From contig JABIQT010000279.1 of the NCBI GenBank assembly GCA_018667995.1, positions 1-7,870 of the forward strand: DNA of 7,870 nucleotides. The letters run 5' to 3'. How positions within the stretch are numbered: position 1 is the first letter of the stretch; the number at the start of each line of letters is the position of its first letter. Below the pieces are notes generated by a model. That model was not told where the DNA came from. It saw only the letters and a program-made list of their open reading frames with translations, and searched no databases. The position numbers and the translations under genes were made by a program. Source of the stretch: Candidatus Latescibacterota bacterium. GTDB lineage: Bacteria > JAAXHH01 > JABIQT01. Positions 1 to 7,362 of the stretch are shown here, in pieces.

Positions 1-942
1 GAGGATCTTGGTGAGCGGCACTATGGACCCACTGCCCCTATCGGCCAGATCATAGATCGCTCTCGTTCGGTCAGCCTGGTTTCCCGTATTCAACCGCCCA
101 ATCAATTCAGCCACCGTGACGGTGGTCTCCTTGTGCCCATGTCCCGAAGAATACGCTCCGCGTAGCCAGTCCCACTGGTGGCGCCACGCAGTCTCGAGAT
201 CATGTGGTGCCGTGATATCATCAGGGGTCCGCCACCCGGTTGAACCACCTTCCCAGGACGGAGCCGCCGGCTCCTCCGTGCGCATGAAGATGAACTTGAT
301 CATATGACGTACCCGGTTACTGAGGTTCACGCCCGCTGAATGTCCGATCTCGAAATGGGAGAGGAAGACTGTTCCTGCCCGGCCGGTAACGGGGACCTCC
401 CGCGCACGATCCTCATCGTCAAGCCCCCCGTGGTATTGCGAACCGGGGATGACATGTGTGGGGCCGTGTAGCTCCTCCACATCATGACTGTAATACATGA
501 ATCGTGCATAGCGAAGGTAATGACACTTTGGCTGACTGGAAGGCGAATAGGAATCCTGATGGCTGCCTGCCTGCACGCGCTTCCATACTTCATCAGGGTC
601 ATTGGGACAGTCTTCGTCAGGTTTCCGATAATGCCAGTACTTATGGGGATGAATCAAGTAGTCCTCGCCAAGGAGGCTAATCATGGCTCCGCGCACCTCC
701 GGGCTTTGGAGTACGTAATTCAATTCGGGGAGCCTGGGAAGGATGTTGTTGCCGGGATTGGGCTCGTGTTCTACGATCCAGCTGAATTTCTCATCGATGA
801 TGTCGTGGAGTCCATCCGGCACCGAAGGCTGCAGCGTCAGATATCCGTCGGTCACGAATCGCTGCATCTGCTCATCTGAAAGCAGGACGGGAGGACGTTC
901 CATAGTAGTGCCTTTAAGGTTGACGATTCCGAGCGTGTGCAT
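1..942 (-). CDS. Phytanoyl-CoA dioxygenase (PhyH) family protein with C-terminal HEAT-like segment, 3'-truncated by the window
   Basis: Translating the minus strand from the ATG at 942 gives 314 uninterrupted residues running off the left edge. It resembles PhyH-type non-haem Fe(II)/2-oxoglutarate oxygenases, which hydroxylate small organic substrates in the cytoplasm. Visible support: a DGYLTLQP start (32-39), an HxD pair in GSHQDSY (H128, D130), a distal His in EIGHSAGVNLSNRVR (H201), and N206 and R210 in the positions that usually bind 2-oxoglutarate. From about residue 275 the sequence turns helical and HEAT-like (VAELIGRLNTGNQADRTRAI), so the full protein is probably a PhyH-HEAT fusion. 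Two starts are plausible: M1 (AGGA, 7-nt spacer) and M14 at 903 (AAGG, 7-nt spacer). M14 gives a more family-like N terminus (MERPPVLLSDEQ); I kept M1 because its Shine-Dalgarno is slightly better. The gene diverges from the Ldh-GH39 operon. The substrate is unknown. Confidence 0.88.
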   Translation of the reverse strand, partial: MHTLGIVNLKGTTMERPPVLLSDEQMQRFVTDGYLTLQPSVPDGLHDIIDEKFSWIVEHEPNPGNNILPRLPELNYVLQSPEVRGAMISLLGEDYLIHPHKYWHYRKPDEDCPNDPDEVWKRVQAGSHQDSYSPSSQPKCHYLRYARFMYYSHDVEELHGPTHVIPGSQYHGGLDDEDRAREVPVTGRAGTVFLSHFEIGHSAGVNLSNRVRHMIKFIFMRTEEPAAPSWEGGSTGWRTPDDITAPHDLETAWRHQWDWLRGAYSSGHGHKETTVTVAELIGRLNTGNQADRTRAIYDLADRGSGSIVPLTKIL

Positions 943-984
943 TTTTAATTCCTATTGATAGCGTTATAGAGCGACTTTTTAACT

Positions 985-1007
985 GCCAGCGCCGAATATA
1001 TGCTGGC
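985..1007. repeat. Inverted repeat GCCAGC-N11-GCTGGC over the -10 box, operator candidate
   Basis: Perfect 6-bp arms at 985-990 and 1002-1007 flank the TATATT box of the minus-strand promoter. A protein bound here would block RNA polymerase, so a repressor site is plausible. No regulator gene is visible in the window, and short repeats also occur by chance. Confidence 0.4.
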
Positions 1008-1023
1008 TGAAACTCCCCGTCAA
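995..1023 (-). promoter_or_regulatory. Sigma70-like promoter of the PhyH-HEAT gene
   Basis: On the minus strand, TTGACG (1018-1023) is followed by exactly 17 bp and then TATATT (995-1000), a near-consensus -35/-10 pair. Transcription would start near 988, giving a leader of about 45 nt that contains the AGGA before the ATG at 942. The same -10 hexamer and 17-bp spacing recur in the aminotransferase promoter, which supports both calls. Confidence 0.6.
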
Positions 1024-1037
1024 CGCTACCGAAAGCA

Positions 1038-1063
1038 TTGACATCAAGATATGTTGGGATGAT
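1038..1063 (+). promoter_or_regulatory. Possible promoter of the Ldh-GH39-GH39 operon
   Basis: A consensus -35 hexamer TTGACA lies at 1038-1043, about 70 bp before the operon start. No good -10 sits 16-18 bp downstream. The best match is GATGAT (1058-1063), preceded by TGG as in an extended -10, but its 14-bp spacer is short. The promoter may be weak or activator-dependent. The operon must start in this 167-bp gap because the neighbouring gene is divergent. Confidence 0.3.
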
Positions 1064-1067
1064 CTTG
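1045..1067. repeat. Inverted repeat CAAGAT-N11-ATCTTG, operator candidate
   Basis: Perfect 6-bp arms at 1045-1050 and 1062-1067 lie directly after the plus-strand TTGACA. The 23-bp span and 11-bp spacer match the GCCAGC repeat over the opposing promoter, although the arm sequences differ. The position suits control of the operon promoter. The functional claim is inference. Confidence 0.3.
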
Positions 1068-1109
1068 GTTGTTCGATCCATACCGTAATCGATTTGGAGA
1101 TGAAAACCG

Positions 1110-2198
1110 ATGGCGACTGATGCTGTTTCTCTGACATGCGAAGCATTGCGCGACATGATGTGCCGTGTTTTCGATCACCACAATGTCAGCCCTCAAGAGC
1201 GCGACACGGTTGTGGACACGCTTCTCGAGGCTTCCCTGTCAGGCTATCATTCTCATGGGATAATGAGAGTTCCCATGTACGCGGAAGGAATCAGGCAGGG
1301 GTCCATGGTCCCCGATGCAGTACCAACTGTTTTGAATGAGACCGAATCGGCCATTCATCTGGATGCAAATTTTGGACTCGGGCCAGTGACCGCGGTGGAG
1401 TCGGTCGCACGAGCAGTTGATAAGGCGGGCGTGACCGGTGTGGGATGCGTCAGCGTGATAAACGCCAATGACGTAGCCCGGCTCGGAAGCTATATGGCGG
1501 AGCCGGCCCTGCGAGGTTATATCGCGCTGATTCTTGTAAATGATGCTGGTGGCAATCCCGCAGTGGCCCCTTGGGGGGGCACCGAGGCATTCCTGAGTAC
1601 CAATCCGCTGGCGGCGGGCATTCCCTGGAGTGCAGAATGCCCCATCGTAATTGATATGTCTACCAGTGTAGCAGCAGCGGGTAAGCTCAAGACCCTAAAC
1701 GCGCAAGGGCTGAATGCGCCTGAGGGATGGTTGATTGATCGTTCAGGACATCCCACTATCTCTGTGGCGGAGGCCGTGACCATGCCACCTGAGCACGCTC
1801 TGCTTCCACTTGGCGGGTTGGTCGCTGGCCATAAGGGGTTCGCATTGAGCCTGTTAGTTGACGTGCTCGCGGGTGCGATTAGCGGGGCTGGCTGCAGCTC
1901 CGGCGCCGTAACGGACACGGAGCGGAACGGGCTATTTGTATTGGCTCTGGATCCTGATAAATTCGTGGGGCGCAGAGCCTTCCATGAACTGGTAGAAAAG
2001 TTTGTAACACAAATGAAGGAAACAGAGAAGGTGCCTGGAGTCGGCGAGATTCTCGTACCTGGTGAACGCGCACATCGCGAGCGTACGAAGCGCCGGGTAG
2101 AAGGAATTCCGATCGAACTGCCCATTCTGAATAAGGTGATCGACGTCATGAAGGAATCGGGTATCCCATACGCTGATATTCCAGGACTTGCACTATGA
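1110..2198 (+). CDS. Ldh2/malate-L-lactate dehydrogenase family NAD(P)-dependent oxidoreductase
   Basis: This 362-residue soluble protein belongs to the Ldh family (malate/sulfolactate dehydrogenase, ureidoglycolate dehydrogenase, diketogulonate reductase), which interconverts 2-keto and 2-hydroxy acids with NAD(P)H. Signatures in order: YHSHGIMRVPMYAEGI (46-61, catalytic-type H49), NPAVAPWGGTEAFLSTNPLA (149-168), the VIDMSTS core with D182, APEGWLIDRSGHPT (203-216), LPLGGLVAGHKGFALSLLVDVLAG (232-255), and a C-terminal PGERAHRERTKRRVEGI (317-333). Length is usual for the family. GGAG about 10 nt upstream supports this ATG. One oddity: the family motif that normally reads N-x-N-H-(I/F)-G is NANDVARLG here, so Asp121 replaces a well-conserved His. 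The substrate may therefore differ from characterised members. The gene is first in a three-gene operon, and its stop codon overlaps the next start. The exact reaction cannot be assigned. Confidence 0.9.
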   Translation: MATDAVSLTCEALRDMMCRVFDHHNVSPQERDTVVDTLLEASLSGYHSHGIMRVPMYAEGIRQGSMVPDAVPTVLNETESAIHLDANFGLGPVTAVESVARAVDKAGVTGVGCVSVINANDVARLGSYMAEPALRGYIALILVNDAGGNPAVAPWGGTEAFLSTNPLAAGIPWSAECPIVIDMSTSVAAAGKLKTLNAQGLNAPEGWLIDRSGHPTISVAEAVTMPPEHALLPLGGLVAGHKGFALSLLVDVLAGAISGAGCSSGAVTDTERNGLFVLALDPDKFVGRRAFHELVEKFVTQMKETEKVPGVGEILVPGERAHRERTKRRVEGIPIELPILNKVIDVMKESGIPYADIPGLAL

Positions 2199-3688
2199 GT
2201 TCGGCCACTGGGACAATTCTGCCGTGTCGACAAGCTGGGAGTATGGTAAAGCCGCTCTTCCTGGTAGGGCTTGCACTGATTGTGCTAACTGGTTTCGCGA
2301 GCTGCCGGGACAATTCAGGCCCATCCTTCCCCCAACCTCAGCTCCGAAGGCAACTGCCGACTCGTACGGACGGGAATGTCGTCAGGCTGAACCCAAAGAT
2401 GCGTGGCGATATGCTTCCCGTCTTGACCGGACTATGCTATGTCCCCCTGGAACATACCAACCTGATCCGAGAAGTCGACTCGAAGCTGCTACAGCTCGAC
2501 CAACTCTTCGATATTGTTATTCCTGTGGCGATGACCAGTAATGGAATTCAGCAGGATCTGTCCAAAATCGACCCACTGCTCGAAGGCCTCCGGTTGAGCG
2601 GCGCTCAGCCACTCATCACGCTCGACTTCACGCCGTCTGCACTGTCTCCCCGTCCTCATCTCGAGAATTCGAAACGGCGATCTGCTCCGCCCACAAGCTA
2701 TGGGGACTGGGAGCAATTGGTCTTCGAACTGGCCAGTTACGTGGTGATTGAAAAGGGGATTGGCGTGGCCTACTGGTCCGTCTGGAATGAGCCGGACCTG
2801 GGTATGTTTTGGGACGTTGCCCATGCGGGATACACTCAATATGCTGCTACTGCACCAGGCAGTGACCTTTGGACACCTGGATCCAAGCGCACCGAAGCTC
2901 AGGGACAATTCAATGAGATGGCGAGGATACTGGAGTACATGAGCTTGTATGAGGCGACGGTGAAGGGCATCCTGCGAGTAGATCCGAGTGCACGGGTGGG
3001 AGGCCCTAACACATCGTCCTTCAGCAAGAGATGGATTGCCGTTGTTCTCAATCAATGTGTTGAGCGCGATCTGCCTCTGGACTTCGTCGCGTGGCACTAC
3101 CCAGGTTCTCGAACTGAGATTACGGAGCGTGTTGCCTGGCTTCGCACTAAAAGTGCCAGCCTGGGGATCGGGCCACCCGCGGTTCTTATCACAGAATGGA
3201 ATGCGGATCACGGCAAAGGTTGGGAGCCCTGGGCAGAAGCCATGGGCTCTCTCGACATCATCGAGGGGATGGCCGCGGCTGGCGTCGAGGCCTCGTTCTA
3301 TTATACGTATGGACGCCTGCTGGATGCGAATCCTGCCAAGCTGACGCCCATGGGAAAGGCCTTCCGTTTCCTGGGTGACATGTCCGGCTTCCAGGTTGGC
3401 GTGTCGACCACGGTGGGAACTAATGCCCTTGGCACCATAGCCTCAGACAATTCTCTACGTGTGCTATTGTGGTCAGATCATCCTGTGGACGGGCGGTTCT
3501 CGATTCAGATGGATCCGTCTATACCATCAGATAGCTATGCGTCGTGTATATTGGAGATCGTTGGGGAAAAAGGTCCATCGCTAACGGCTACCTATGAGGA
3601 TATTGCCGATGGTAGGGTAGAGTTCTCACTACCTGACGCGGGACGTATTCTGGCCTATTTGATACTCAGCCCTTCGAACGAACTATGA
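2195..3688 (+). CDS. GH39-like glycoside hydrolase, putative lipoprotein
   Basis: This 497-residue clan GH-A glycosidase resembles family GH39 (beta-xylosidase/alpha-L-iduronidase group), which are retaining enzymes. Acid/base candidate: E199 in YWSVWNEPD. Nucleophile candidate: E334 in LITEWNAD. The GH39-typical stretch YMSLYEATVKGILRVDPSARVGGP (248-271) and DFVAWHYPG (296-304) lie between them. A small C-terminal beta domain follows from about 400. The N terminus has a hydrophobic run LFLVGLALIVLTGF (21-34) and then ASC with C37, which fits a lipoprotein signal, although Phe at -3 is atypical. The start at 2195 overlaps the Ldh stop (ATGA) and has AGGA 8 nt upstream. The alternative M17 at 2243 gives a more standard signal peptide but has a purine run too close to be a good ribosome site. 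The substrate is unknown. It probably acts at the membrane or cell surface on a glycan. Confidence 0.85.
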   Translation: MSSATGTILPCRQAGSMVKPLFLVGLALIVLTGFASCRDNSGPSFPQPQLRRQLPTRTDGNVVRLNPKMRGDMLPVLTGLCYVPLEHTNLIREVDSKLLQLDQLFDIVIPVAMTSNGIQQDLSKIDPLLEGLRLSGAQPLITLDFTPSALSPRPHLENSKRRSAPPTSYGDWEQLVFELASYVVIEKGIGVAYWSVWNEPDLGMFWDVAHAGYTQYAATAPGSDLWTPGSKRTEAQGQFNEMARILEYMSLYEATVKGILRVDPSARVGGPNTSSFSKRWIAVVLNQCVERDLPLDFVAWHYPGSRTEITERVAWLRTKSASLGIGPPAVLITEWNADHGKGWEPWAEAMGSLDIIEGMAAAGVEASFYYTYGRLLDANPAKLTPMGKAFRFLGDMSGFQVGVSTTVGTNALGTIASDNSLRVLLWSDHPVDGRFSIQMDPSIPSDSYASCILEIVGEKGPSLTATYEDIADGRVEFSLPDAGRILAYLILSPSNEL

Positions 3689-5796
3689 GAAATCCCACCA
3701 AATACAACTATAGGAGTCATGTGCTATGGGCGTTGCTAGCTTGGGGAAGCCTTGCTGGCTATTCGGATTCCGACGCTGGGGAGCCGATCTGGTTTGAGGC
3801 GGAGCACGCCCAGTGGGCTACTTTTGATGATATCTATCTTGCGGCTGGATTGAGTAGCGGGAAAGGGCTTCACTTCTCCACGGATTCGGAGGCAAGACTG
3901 GGTGAGTATACGGCTCGATACGAGATCGAGGTACCGGTGGGAGGCACATATGAACTATGGGGCCGCCGCCATCTCTACTATCACGATGAGGGCAATATTC
4001 CGCTGATCACGCATATGAAAAGGTATGTTGAACTGATCTGGCGCGTGGACGACGGACCGTGGCAGGGCACGGATTCTAATGCGGACCCCACGGGATTGGA
4101 AGGGCCTTATCCCACGTCCATAGGTCATTTGGGCTATACGAGAACAGGCACTCGGGAGATGGCTGGAAAGACCATCGGCTGGTATCGGGATGGCGAGCTG
4201 GATCTGTCTCCTGGTCCACACGTATTGGAGATCTCCCTGGTTTTGCGCCAGGAAACGGTAACGCCCCTGTTCGAACCCAGATTGAATAGATACTACGGTG
4301 TACTGGATGCTTTTGTGATTGCAGACAGCACTTTCGAGCCAGGGGGGCGCACTCGGCCTGTAAGTGCGATCAAGGGTATCGCAGATATTCAAAGCGTACG
4401 CTTGGACTCGACTGAGATTCGGATCTTGGCAACGGCTACCGGCGATACCATTCCCAATCTCATCGGCATAAATGGCTTTTCGCTCTCGAAAGTAGATTCG
4501 GGCTATACGGAGCAGATACAGGCACTCCGTCCTGAACTTTGGCGGGTCAGCCATCTGTATAATAAAGCCAAGGTAACCCGTAATACAGATGGGGAACTCG
4601 TCTTCGACTGGACAGAGCTGGATCGGGAAATTGATGCCATCCGGGCACTCGGGATCGAGCCGATGATGTGTATCAGCTATACGCCGGAGTTCCTGTCGAG
4701 CATGCCATCTGATACCCCCCGGGGGGCTGGTACCGGCGATCCCGGGCTCTATCCACCCTCTGACTACGATGTGTGGGAAGAGGTCGTCTATCGGACGGTC
4801 GCGCACTACAATGTGGAGCGTGGCCTGAATATTCGATATTGGAGTGTATGGAACGAACCCAATAACATCTTCCTCAATGTATGGCATATCTGGGAGTGGA
4901 CGCGCTACCTGCCGTTCTCGGCTTTCATTGATGATATCAAGAAATCGGTGCAATATCTCTCCATATATGAGTCGGCAGTCCGTGGCGCGGTCAAGGCTGA
5001 TCCCTCTATTCAAGTGGGTGGCCCCACTGTGCTCTGTGATGGGGACGTGGAGGACTTCACAGGCAGCGTGGGACGGTGGGTTCAAATGCTCAGATGGTGG
5101 TGCGATTGGCGCGAGCTGCCTCTGGATTTTGTCGCCGTGCACTTCTATGCAGGTCCGCCGGACAGCCAGGCGCCGGAGGACTATGGGGACCTTATAAGGC
5201 GTGTTCGCCATTGGGCGACACGCGCTGATGGTTCGGTTCCGGAGGTCATTATTGATGAGTGGAATGCCTGGAGCATGGAAGGCGGGCACGATAATGCCAC
5301 CGAGTACAATGCCATCTGGACACTGGAATCACTGGGTGCGATGTTCGAAGCCGGGGCCCGCCACAGCGTGTATTATGCCAATGCCGAGTATCTGAGTCTG
5401 CTGGAATCCGATTTTCGCACGCCACGTCCAGTCTACCACGCATTTAAGATGTTTTCTGAGCTCGATGGACAGCGCCTCATCTCCGAATCTGATGCGCCTG
5501 ACACCCGCGTTATTGCCACCCGCGCGGATCGTAGGCTGACCATACTGATCTGGCGATTTGGGACGGTTCATCGCGAGGCAGACGTGGTAATCTCTGAGCT
5601 GCCTTCAGATATAGAGGTTCAGTATCGTTCCTATCTCGTAGATGAAGGCCACAGCAACTTTCAGTTGGGCCAGGCACAATCGGGGCTGTATATGTCGGAC
5701 GAGGGTAAAGTTGTCACTACGTCTGCAGGGGAACTTGAGCTCCGAGTACGGCTTCCGAGAACAAGTGCTGTCCTTGTGGATCTGCTTCTTGACTAG
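3685..5796 (+). CDS. Secreted CBM-like plus GH39-like glycoside hydrolase
   Basis: This 703-residue multidomain protein starts at an ATGA overlap with the preceding gene. There is no clear Shine-Dalgarno, so translation probably depends on reinitiation. Residues 12-31 look like a Sec signal peptide, cleaved near LAG or SDA. Residues 35-214 form a carbohydrate-binding-like beta-sandwich: it opens with WFEAEHAQW and closes with GPHVLEISL...YYGVLDAFVIAD, the pattern of CBM6/CBM35-type galactose-binding folds. The GH39-like TIM barrel covers about 240-590: LWRVSHLYN (285-293), acid/base E391 in YWSVWNEPN, YLSIYESAVRGAVKADPSIQVGGP (424-447), DFVAVHFYAG (481-490), nucleophile E525 in IIDEWNAW. A beta-sandwich of about 100 residues ends the protein. 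It shares many motifs with the upstream glycosidase, so the pair look like diverged tandem paralogues; only this one carries the binding module. Export is likely. The substrate cannot be read from sequence. Confidence 0.87.
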   Translation: MRNPTKYNYRSHVLWALLAWGSLAGYSDSDAGEPIWFEAEHAQWATFDDIYLAAGLSSGKGLHFSTDSEARLGEYTARYEIEVPVGGTYELWGRRHLYYHDEGNIPLITHMKRYVELIWRVDDGPWQGTDSNADPTGLEGPYPTSIGHLGYTRTGTREMAGKTIGWYRDGELDLSPGPHVLEISLVLRQETVTPLFEPRLNRYYGVLDAFVIADSTFEPGGRTRPVSAIKGIADIQSVRLDSTEIRILATATGDTIPNLIGINGFSLSKVDSGYTEQIQALRPELWRVSHLYNKAKVTRNTDGELVFDWTELDREIDAIRALGIEPMMCISYTPEFLSSMPSDTPRGAGTGDPGLYPPSDYDVWEEVVYRTVAHYNVERGLNIRYWSVWNEPNNIFLNVWHIWEWTRYLPFSAFIDDIKKSVQYLSIYESAVRGAVKADPSIQVGGPTVLCDGDVEDFTGSVGRWVQMLRWWCDWRELPLDFVAVHFYAGPPDSQAPEDYGDLIRRVRHWATRADGSVPEVIIDEWNAWSMEGGHDNATEYNAIWTLESLGAMFEAGARHSVYYANAEYLSLLESDFRTPRPVYHAFKMFSELDGQRLISESDAPDTRVIATRADRRLTILIWRFGTVHREADVVISELPSDIEVQYRSYLVDEGHSNFQLGQAQSGLYMSDEGKVVTTSAGELELRVRLPRTSAVLVDLLLD

Positions 5797-5867
5797 GGCC
5801 CTGCGTGGGTGGATCGCTGTACGTGACAAACCTGATCAGGGTGGATGGGGACGGTTGCATACGAGCA

Positions 5868-5897
5868 GAGCATGTCCTTGAGGCAATGTTCATGCTC
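5868..5897. repeat. Inverted repeat at the convergent gene junction, weak terminator candidate
   Basis: GAGCATG (5868-5874) and CATGCTC (5891-5897) form a perfect 7-bp stem with a 16-nt loop between the operon end and the aminotransferase end. The right arm overlaps the aminotransferase stop codon (5896-5898). No T-tract follows on either strand, so this is not a standard intrinsic terminator. A 10-bp palindrome, CCTGATCAGG (5831-5840), lies in the same 99-bp gap. Neither element has an assigned function. Confidence 0.3.
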
Positions 5898-7317
5898 AGG
5901 AGTTTACATATTCGTTATGGAAGCGAATCCACTCGGGCATGACTTCTTCTATGACTTCCTTCGGCGGCAAGAACGCAATCCGCAGGTGTTGTGTACCTTC
6001 CTTTTGGCCGAATCCTGAACCGTTGACGGTGCATAGTCCGGTGCGTTCCAGCAGTTTTATGCAATAATCGAAATCCGTTTTCCCGGCAGGCAGCTTGTCG
6101 AGGCGTGGAAATAAATACATGGCGCCGGTGCGGCCAAAGCAGGATACACCGTCCATTTGATCGAATGCGTCACGTATCAAAGCAGCCTTCTCTTGGAGCG
6201 TTTCGAGGATAGACCGTTTCTCCGCCATAAACTGCCTGTAGGGCTCGCAGTCCTCAGTCGGTGGATTGACCATCAGGTACATCAGGAGTTGTCCGACCGT
6301 ATTGGAGCAAATGTTAACCGAGGCCTGCTTGAATATCAGGTCTGTGAATGACAGATCGGTTCCCGCGACTCTCGGAGAATTCCGAATTTCGAGATATCCG
6401 CCTCTATGTCCGCATTCCCCGTAGAAGCCTTTTGACATGCTGTGAAGACTGAAGAGCGGCACCGGTTCGGCGCCCAAGGCACCTGCAAATGAGATGAACT
6501 TGTCTCCGTAGACATTATCCTGATAAACTTCATCCGCGATGATTACCAGGTCCTTTTCGCGGGCAAATGCGATGACTTCAAGCACCGTGTTCTCGTCAAG
6601 CACCGCTCCGGTAGGATTTCCTGGGTTTATGACCACGATGCCCTTGACGTTGACGCCTTCTTGCTCGGCCTTCTCGTAGGCATCCTCCAGAACTGCCCGA
6701 TCGAACGTCCACCCGTCTTCTTCATCGGGATAATAGTTCACCTGCACTGCCCCACAACGCTTGATCGCCGCCGAGTATAGTGGATATTGCGGAATCGGTA
6801 TCATAATGCCGTCCCGCTGATCGGCCAGCAGAAGATCGATTACATATTTGGCGCCCTCGCTGGCCCCGTTTGTGATGAAAATCTGGTCTGGATCAGAGGG
6901 TACAATGGTGGATCCGCCCAGGCCGTCGCGCCGGTCAATGAAGGCAGCGACCGATTCTCTAATGAACGCGGGCCCCTGACTTTCTGTATAGGCTCCTGTA
7001 CCGGCTTCCATCTTCGCCAGATAGCTCTCCGCAAGGTCTATTACGTAATCCGATATCAGATCGCTTTTCGCAATAGCCTCGGTATTGATCGCAAGGGTTC
7101 TCAGGCGCCTTTCTCTGGCGATCAAGGAGGGGTCCTCCACGAGACTCAGCACCTGTCGATAATAGGATATTGGCTTCTGACCCAAGGCATGCGGATTTCC
7201 TATATTACAGGGAATTGTTGTCTGACCTTCTTTGCGTAGCTCAGCCGCCCTCTGGGGGATCGGCCCGCGAACGGCATACTCCATCTCAAGGATGTTCTGA
7301 TTTACAGCGACGTGCAT
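5896..7317 (-). CDS. Class I/II aminotransferase, alanine aminotransferase (GPT) type
   Basis: This 473-residue PLP enzyme of fold type I most resembles the eukaryote-like alanine aminotransferase group, which interconverts alanine plus 2-oxoglutarate with pyruvate plus glutamate in the cytoplasm. Characteristic segments: YAVRGPIPQRAAEL (14-27), NIGNPHALGQKPI (38-50), GAYTESQG (108-115), IPIPQYPLYSAAI (173-185), INPGNPTGAVL (230-240, cofactor Asn234), ADEVYQDNVY (261-270, PLP-ring Asp262), SMSKGFYGECGHRGGY (293-308, Schiff-base Lys296), and HLRIAFLPP (444-452, carboxylate-binding Arg446). Length matches the family. GGGGAG (7326-7331 on the complement) lies 8 nt before the ATG and fixes the start. 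A near-consensus promoter lies at 7363-7391. The gene converges with the glycosidase operon and diverges from the efflux gene. Another amino-donor specificity is possible, but all catalytic residues are present. Confidence 0.93.
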   Translation of the reverse strand: MHVAVNQNILEMEYAVRGPIPQRAAELRKEGQTTIPCNIGNPHALGQKPISYYRQVLSLVEDPSLIARERRLRTLAINTEAIAKSDLISDYVIDLAESYLAKMEAGTGAYTESQGPAFIRESVAAFIDRRDGLGGSTIVPSDPDQIFITNGASEGAKYVIDLLLADQRDGIMIPIPQYPLYSAAIKRCGAVQVNYYPDEEDGWTFDRAVLEDAYEKAEQEGVNVKGIVVINPGNPTGAVLDENTVLEVIAFAREKDLVIIADEVYQDNVYGDKFISFAGALGAEPVPLFSLHSMSKGFYGECGHRGGYLEIRNSPRVAGTDLSFTDLIFKQASVNICSNTVGQLLMYLMVNPPTEDCEPYRQFMAEKRSILETLQEKAALIRDAFDQMDGVSCFGRTGAMYLFPRLDKLPAGKTDFDYCIKLLERTGLCTVNGSGFGQKEGTQHLRIAFLPPKEVIEEVMPEWIRFHNEYVNS

Positions 7318-7362
7318 ATCATTTGCTCCCCATTTAATCGGCTCGTTTGGTCAAGGCCCCAG

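Noticed and set aside
484-879. A 131-codon plus-strand frame
   Set aside because: It is antisense to the PhyH gene, whose metal-ligand motifs make the minus strand the coding one.
1573-1579. A run of seven Gs as a possible phase-variation tract
   Set aside because: It encodes part of the conserved PWGG motif of the Ldh family and the frame is correct on both sides.
1517-2233. A 238-codon minus-strand frame
   Set aside because: It is antisense to the well-supported Ldh-family gene; its Ser/Pro/Arg-rich composition is typical of a shadow frame.
2489-3211. A 240-codon minus-strand frame
   Set aside because: It is antisense to the first GH39-like gene across its catalytic motifs and shows no domain of its own.
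4715-4726. A perfect CCCCCCGGGGGG palindrome
   Set aside because: It codes in frame for T-P-R-G-A inside the glycosidase. It may affect sequencing or slippage, but nothing suggests a regulatory role and the frame is intact.
3955-5289. A 444-codon open frame on the minus strand
   Set aside because: It lies antisense inside the CBM-GH39 gene, whose plus-strand frame carries intact domain motifs. The antisense product has no recognisable family pattern.
6787-7239. A 150-codon plus-strand frame
   Set aside because: It is antisense to the aminotransferase, which is intact and fully supported.
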